64,000 bases of DNA, taken from positions 1 to 64,000 of the forward strand of contig DHZF01000048.1 of NCBI GenBank assembly GCA_002414505.1. The letters run 5' to 3'. Positions 61,595 through 64,000 of this stretch are shown piece after piece. The notes beneath the pieces were generated by a model. The model had not been told where the DNA came from and ran no database searches. It saw only the letters and a list, made by a program, of their open reading frames with translations. The translations under genes and the position numbers were made by a program. Numbering within the stretch: position 1 is the stretch's first letter; the number at the start of each line of letters is the position of its first letter. The DNA comes from Hyphomonas sp. UBA5111 (GTDB lineage: Bacteria; Pseudomonadota; Alphaproteobacteria; Caulobacterales; Hyphomonadaceae).

Positions 61595-62320
61595 TTATCC
61601 GGCCTTCGGCCGCACGCGCTTGGGGCGGCGGCCAGATTTTCCTTTGCGGCTTTTATAGAGGGCCTCAAATCCGCCAGCCATGAAGGTTACGAACCGGTCC
61701 CGGGCCGCTTCGAAATCGTCTGAGGCACACAAATTGTCCGAGAGGCGATCAATTCGGCCTGTCTGGGACAGGATGAGCGTATACGCGCCTGAGGTGAACT
61801 GGAAGCTCCAGAAGAGGTCCTCGGGCTCTGCATCTGGTAATGCCTTGCTCAGAAGACTGATGAGCCGCAACACGAGCGGATCAAAATAGGTGTCCATCTT
61901 TTCGGCGCCATAACCGGGCGCATTGTTCACCTGTGCGAAGATGCGACCGAAATTCCGCCAGCCTTCATCATCATTGATGTAAACATCGAAGGCTTCGTCA
62001 TAATAGGCCCGCAGGGCACCTTCTATGGTCGGGTGCTCCCCGACTTCTGCTGCATAGGCGTCCAGGCCAGCTGTCCGCGTTGAGATCGCAAACTCCATGC
62101 GCCGGTCGAAGACGGCATCGAACAGCTCTTTCTTGCCATTGAAGTAGTAGTGAATCAAAGCGGGATGGATGCCCATCTTGTCCGCGACATCCTTGATCGT
62201 CACGCCGAAATATCCAAGCTGAGCGAAGAGTCCTTCGCTCGTATCAAGGATAAGTTTGATCGTTGCGGCCCGTTGCTCTGCGCGCGTGCGGCGAGCCTTG
62301 GGTTTCGGCGTTGCTGCCAT
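61595..62320 (-). CDS. TetR-family transcriptional regulator
   Basis: Regulator of 241 aa. N-terminal basic tail (ATPKPKARRTRAEQRAATIK), helix-turn-helix (LDTSEGLFAQLGYFGVTIKD, VADKMGIHPALIHYYFNGKK) and a C-terminal ligand domain with WRNFGRIFAQVNNAPGYGAE, common in TetR proteins of sphingomonad catabolic loci. The C-terminus is basic (GKSGRRPKRVRPKAG). The ATG at 62320 follows AGGAAAGG. It is divergent from the TonB receptor, with a palindrome (62447) between them that recurs before the ligase at 60091; self-regulation and control of both are likely. Confidence 0.9.
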   Translation of the reverse strand: MAATPKPKARRTRAEQRAATIKLILDTSEGLFAQLGYFGVTIKDVADKMGIHPALIHYYFNGKKELFDAVFDRRMEFAISTRTAGLDAYAAEVGEHPTIEGALRAYYDEAFDVYINDDEGWRNFGRIFAQVNNAPGYGAEKMDTYFDPLVLRLISLLSKALPDAEPEDLFWSFQFTSGAYTLILSQTGRIDRLSDNLCASDDFEAARDRFVTFMAGGFEALYKSRKGKSGRRPKRVRPKAG

Positions 62321-62446
62321 AAATACCGGCCTTTCCTGATTCGGCGCCTCCGTCAGACGTGTCGTTCGCCTCACAGTTGCAGCGTTAGGATGGGGCGTAG
62401 CCAACGTCCAGTCAAGCAAGCCAGCGTCACAGGCGAAATTAATTCA

Positions 62447-62458
62447 TTTAGCGCTAAA
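62447..62458. promoter_or_regulatory. TetR-type operator between the regulator and the third TonB receptor
   Basis: TTTAGCGCTAAA, a perfect 12-bp palindrome, embedded in ATTCATTTAGCGCTAA, which recurs at 59990. Confidence 0.6.
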
Positions 62459-62570
62459 TAAATGAACTTGACGGGCCGGATTCACCGGGGTAGCGCTTTT
62501 GCAACAATTGAAATCCGCAAAGGCAGGCCAGTCGAGCTTGTTGGAAGACGGACATTATCGGGAGGAAAAT

Positions 62571-64000
62571 ATGATTACCAATTCAAAGCTCATTGGCTCA
62601 GTGTCAGCCATCACCATCGCGATGGCATGGTCTTGTGCCGCGCCGGCAGAGGCCCAGTCATCACCTGACCAGGAATCGGCGGAAACCGCGCTGACGACAG
62701 GTGCCCCTGAGCAAGATACCGAAGACCAACTTGTTGCCGACAAAATCATTGTAACCGGGTCAAGTATCCGGGGCGTACCGCCGACCGGGTCCAACCTGAT
62801 CGGCGTCACCCGTGACGACATCGAACTCATCGGCGCGGCAACAACTCCTGACCTGCTTGCGACGGTGCCACAACTGAACAGTTTCAATACTGCGCCCAAA
62901 GCCAGCCTTGACGGCTTCGGCTCCTTTGCGCCGGGTCTTCGCGGCCTGCCAGCGAGTGCAACATTGCCGCTGATGAATGGGCACCGGCTTGTTGCCGCTG
63001 CAGCAAATGAGACCAATCCCGACTACCCGCTAATACCTAGCCTCGCGATTGAGCGGGTCGAGATCGTCGCAGATGGTGCGTCTTCTATCTATGGCTCGGA
63101 TGCGGTCGCGGGCGTTGTCAACTTCATCACGCGCAAGCGGTTCTCGGGCGTTGATGTGTCCGTCGATTACGGGATTGCCGATGATTATGAGTCGTTTACG
63201 GCGAATGGACTGGTGGGGCAGGACTGGGGAACGGGGTCCGTACTGGCTGCCTACCAATACAGGGAGAATGACAACATCACGGGCGGTGATCGTGACTACC
63301 GGGCTCTGGATTTCACCTCGTCAGGCGGTGTCGATACGCGCTCTATCAACTGTCCATCACCTAACGTGCTGGTTGGCGGCACCCTCTATGCCGCCCCGGA
63401 CCTTGCTCCGAATACTATCAATTATTGCGATAATGGGGCTGCAGCAGACCTTTATCCAAGTTCGCGCCTCCACAGCGCATTTGTAAGTGCGCAACAAGAT
63501 TTGACCGAGCGGGTCACGCTATGGGGCGAAGTCCTGTATTCAGACCTGGAAGACAAGACACGCGTTGCGCCTGCGGTGCAGACTGTGACGATTGCCAATA
63601 CGAATCCCTTCTTCCAGGCCCCTCCAGGTACGGGGGCAACCTTCGAGACGGTCCTGTTCCGCGCAGACAACCTGGTTGGCGCCGATTACCGTACCAATAC
63701 TGACAGCCGTAAGGTTGGGAATTCCTCTGCTGGAATGGATGTGGAGTTGCCCGGAGATCTGAATCTGAGCATCTACGGGACCTATGATTGGGCAGAGAAT
63801 GACGCCTTCATTCCTACGATCAATGCCGTCGCGCTTGCGGTAGCTGCTGGGGGGACAAGCGCTGACACGGCGCTGGATCCGTTCGGGCAGGGGACGTCGC
63901 CAGCTGTTGTCGATGCGATCCTCGACTCGGCAACTGATGTCACCATTCAGCAGCGCACCAAGCTAGGGGCCATCAAGCTGGATGGTCCACTGGCTGATCT
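62571..64000 (+). CDS. TonB-dependent outer-membrane receptor (3' end outside window)
   Basis: N-terminal 476 codons of a third receptor. The signal peptide is MITNSKLIGSVSAITIAMAW to about AAPAEAQ; the TonB-box-like part is DKIIVTGSSIRGVPPTGSNL. The plug domain includes LRGLPASATLPLMNGHRLV, IERVEIVADGASSIYGSDAV and GVVNFITRKRFSG. It is of the oar/IroN-like 'TonB-dependent receptor plug' type with the ITGSSIRG start, different from the two island receptors. GGGAGG precedes the ATG. The barrel is cut by the window edge. Confidence 0.92.
   Translation, partial: MITNSKLIGSVSAITIAMAWSCAAPAEAQSSPDQESAETALTTGAPEQDTEDQLVADKIIVTGSSIRGVPPTGSNLIGVTRDDIELIGAATTPDLLATVPQLNSFNTAPKASLDGFGSFAPGLRGLPASATLPLMNGHRLVAAAANETNPDYPLIPSLAIERVEIVADGASSIYGSDAVAGVVNFITRKRFSGVDVSVDYGIADDYESFTANGLVGQDWGTGSVLAAYQYRENDNITGGDRDYRALDFTSSGGVDTRSINCPSPNVLVGGTLYAAPDLAPNTINYCDNGAAADLYPSSRLHSAFVSAQQDLTERVTLWGEVLYSDLEDKTRVAPAVQTVTIANTNPFFQAPPGTGATFETVLFRADNLVGADYRTNTDSRKVGNSSAGMDVELPGDLNLSIYGTYDWAENDAFIPTINAVALAVAAGGTSADTALDPFGQGTSPAVVDAILDSATDVTIQQRTKLGAIKLDGPLAD

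Noticed and set aside
1-64000. tRNA, rRNA, CRISPR arrays, insertion sequences, integrases
   Set aside because: No transposase- or integrase-like reading, no regularly spaced spacer array and no clear tRNA cloverleaf was recognised.

Overview
The window looks like a chromosomal segment of a free-living, aerobic alphaproteobacterium, probably of the Sphingomonadales or Hyphomonadaceae type. The evidence is the moderately high GC, the TonB-dependent receptors that open catabolic units, the many Rieske/extradiol/SDR/acyl-CoA genes, and the alphaproteobacterial-looking EtfB at the left edge. This is inference from gene content; no rRNA or other species marker is present.

From about 1.8 to 57 kb lies one large, mosaic catabolic island for an unidentified polycyclic or alkyl-substituted (steroid-, terpenoid- or PAH-like) compound. 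Uptake: two TonB-dependent receptors (22.6-28.2 kb) and an MFS carrier (50.9 kb). Activation and side-chain work: acyl-CoA ligases (18.6 and 30.9 kb), family III CoA transferases (20.2 and 29.5 kb), a heteromeric acyl-CoA dehydrogenase pair (41.8-44.1 kb), MaoC hydratase (38.9 kb), two crotonases, an MFE-2-type dehydrogenase and acetoacetyl-CoA synthetase. Ring redox: a flavin monooxygenase (6.2 kb), a ketosteroid-dehydrogenase/fumarate-reductase-like flavoprotein (8.3 kb), an Fe-S 2,4-dienoyl-CoA reductase-like enzyme (10 kb) and several SDRs. Ring opening: a Rieske dioxygenase (alpha and beta, 37.0-38.8 kb), a [2Fe-2S] ferredoxin (54.2 kb), two paralogous extradiol dioxygenases (35.8 and 52.4 kb), a C-C hydrolase (40.0 kb), a hydroxychromene-carboxylate-isomerase-like protein (44.4 kb), and a complete hydratase/aldolase/acylating acetaldehyde dehydrogenase operon (45.0-47.8 kb) giving pyruvate and acetyl-CoA. 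No ferredoxin reductase is seen.

The most striking unexplained structure is a 16-bp palindrome, TARWAC-N4-GTNYTA, found at sixteen good and several weaker intergenic positions. These lie in front of most transcription units of the island and also in front of etfB, the electron acceptor of the acyl-CoA dehydrogenases. It looks like the operator of one cluster-wide regulator; the TetR protein at 49.9 kb is the first candidate. A second, local circuit is a FadR-type GntR regulator (34.9 kb) with two TGGT-N3-ACCA sites flanking the divergent extradiol/Rieske promoters. A possible small RNA with its own operator and intrinsic terminator sits at about 54.6-54.77 kb.

From 57 to 60 kb the island ends in two convergent pentapeptide-repeat genes, a broken gene remnant, an AT-rich stretch and a 12-bp tandem repeat. 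From 60 kb a separate module starts: an acyl-CoA ligase, a TetR regulator and a third TonB-dependent receptor (cut by the window edge). It has its own shared palindrome, TTTAGYGCTAA. Two decayed genes stand out in the island: an internally deleted crotonase (15.9 kb) and a kinase-like gene with a frameshift in a run of seven C (56.15 kb).
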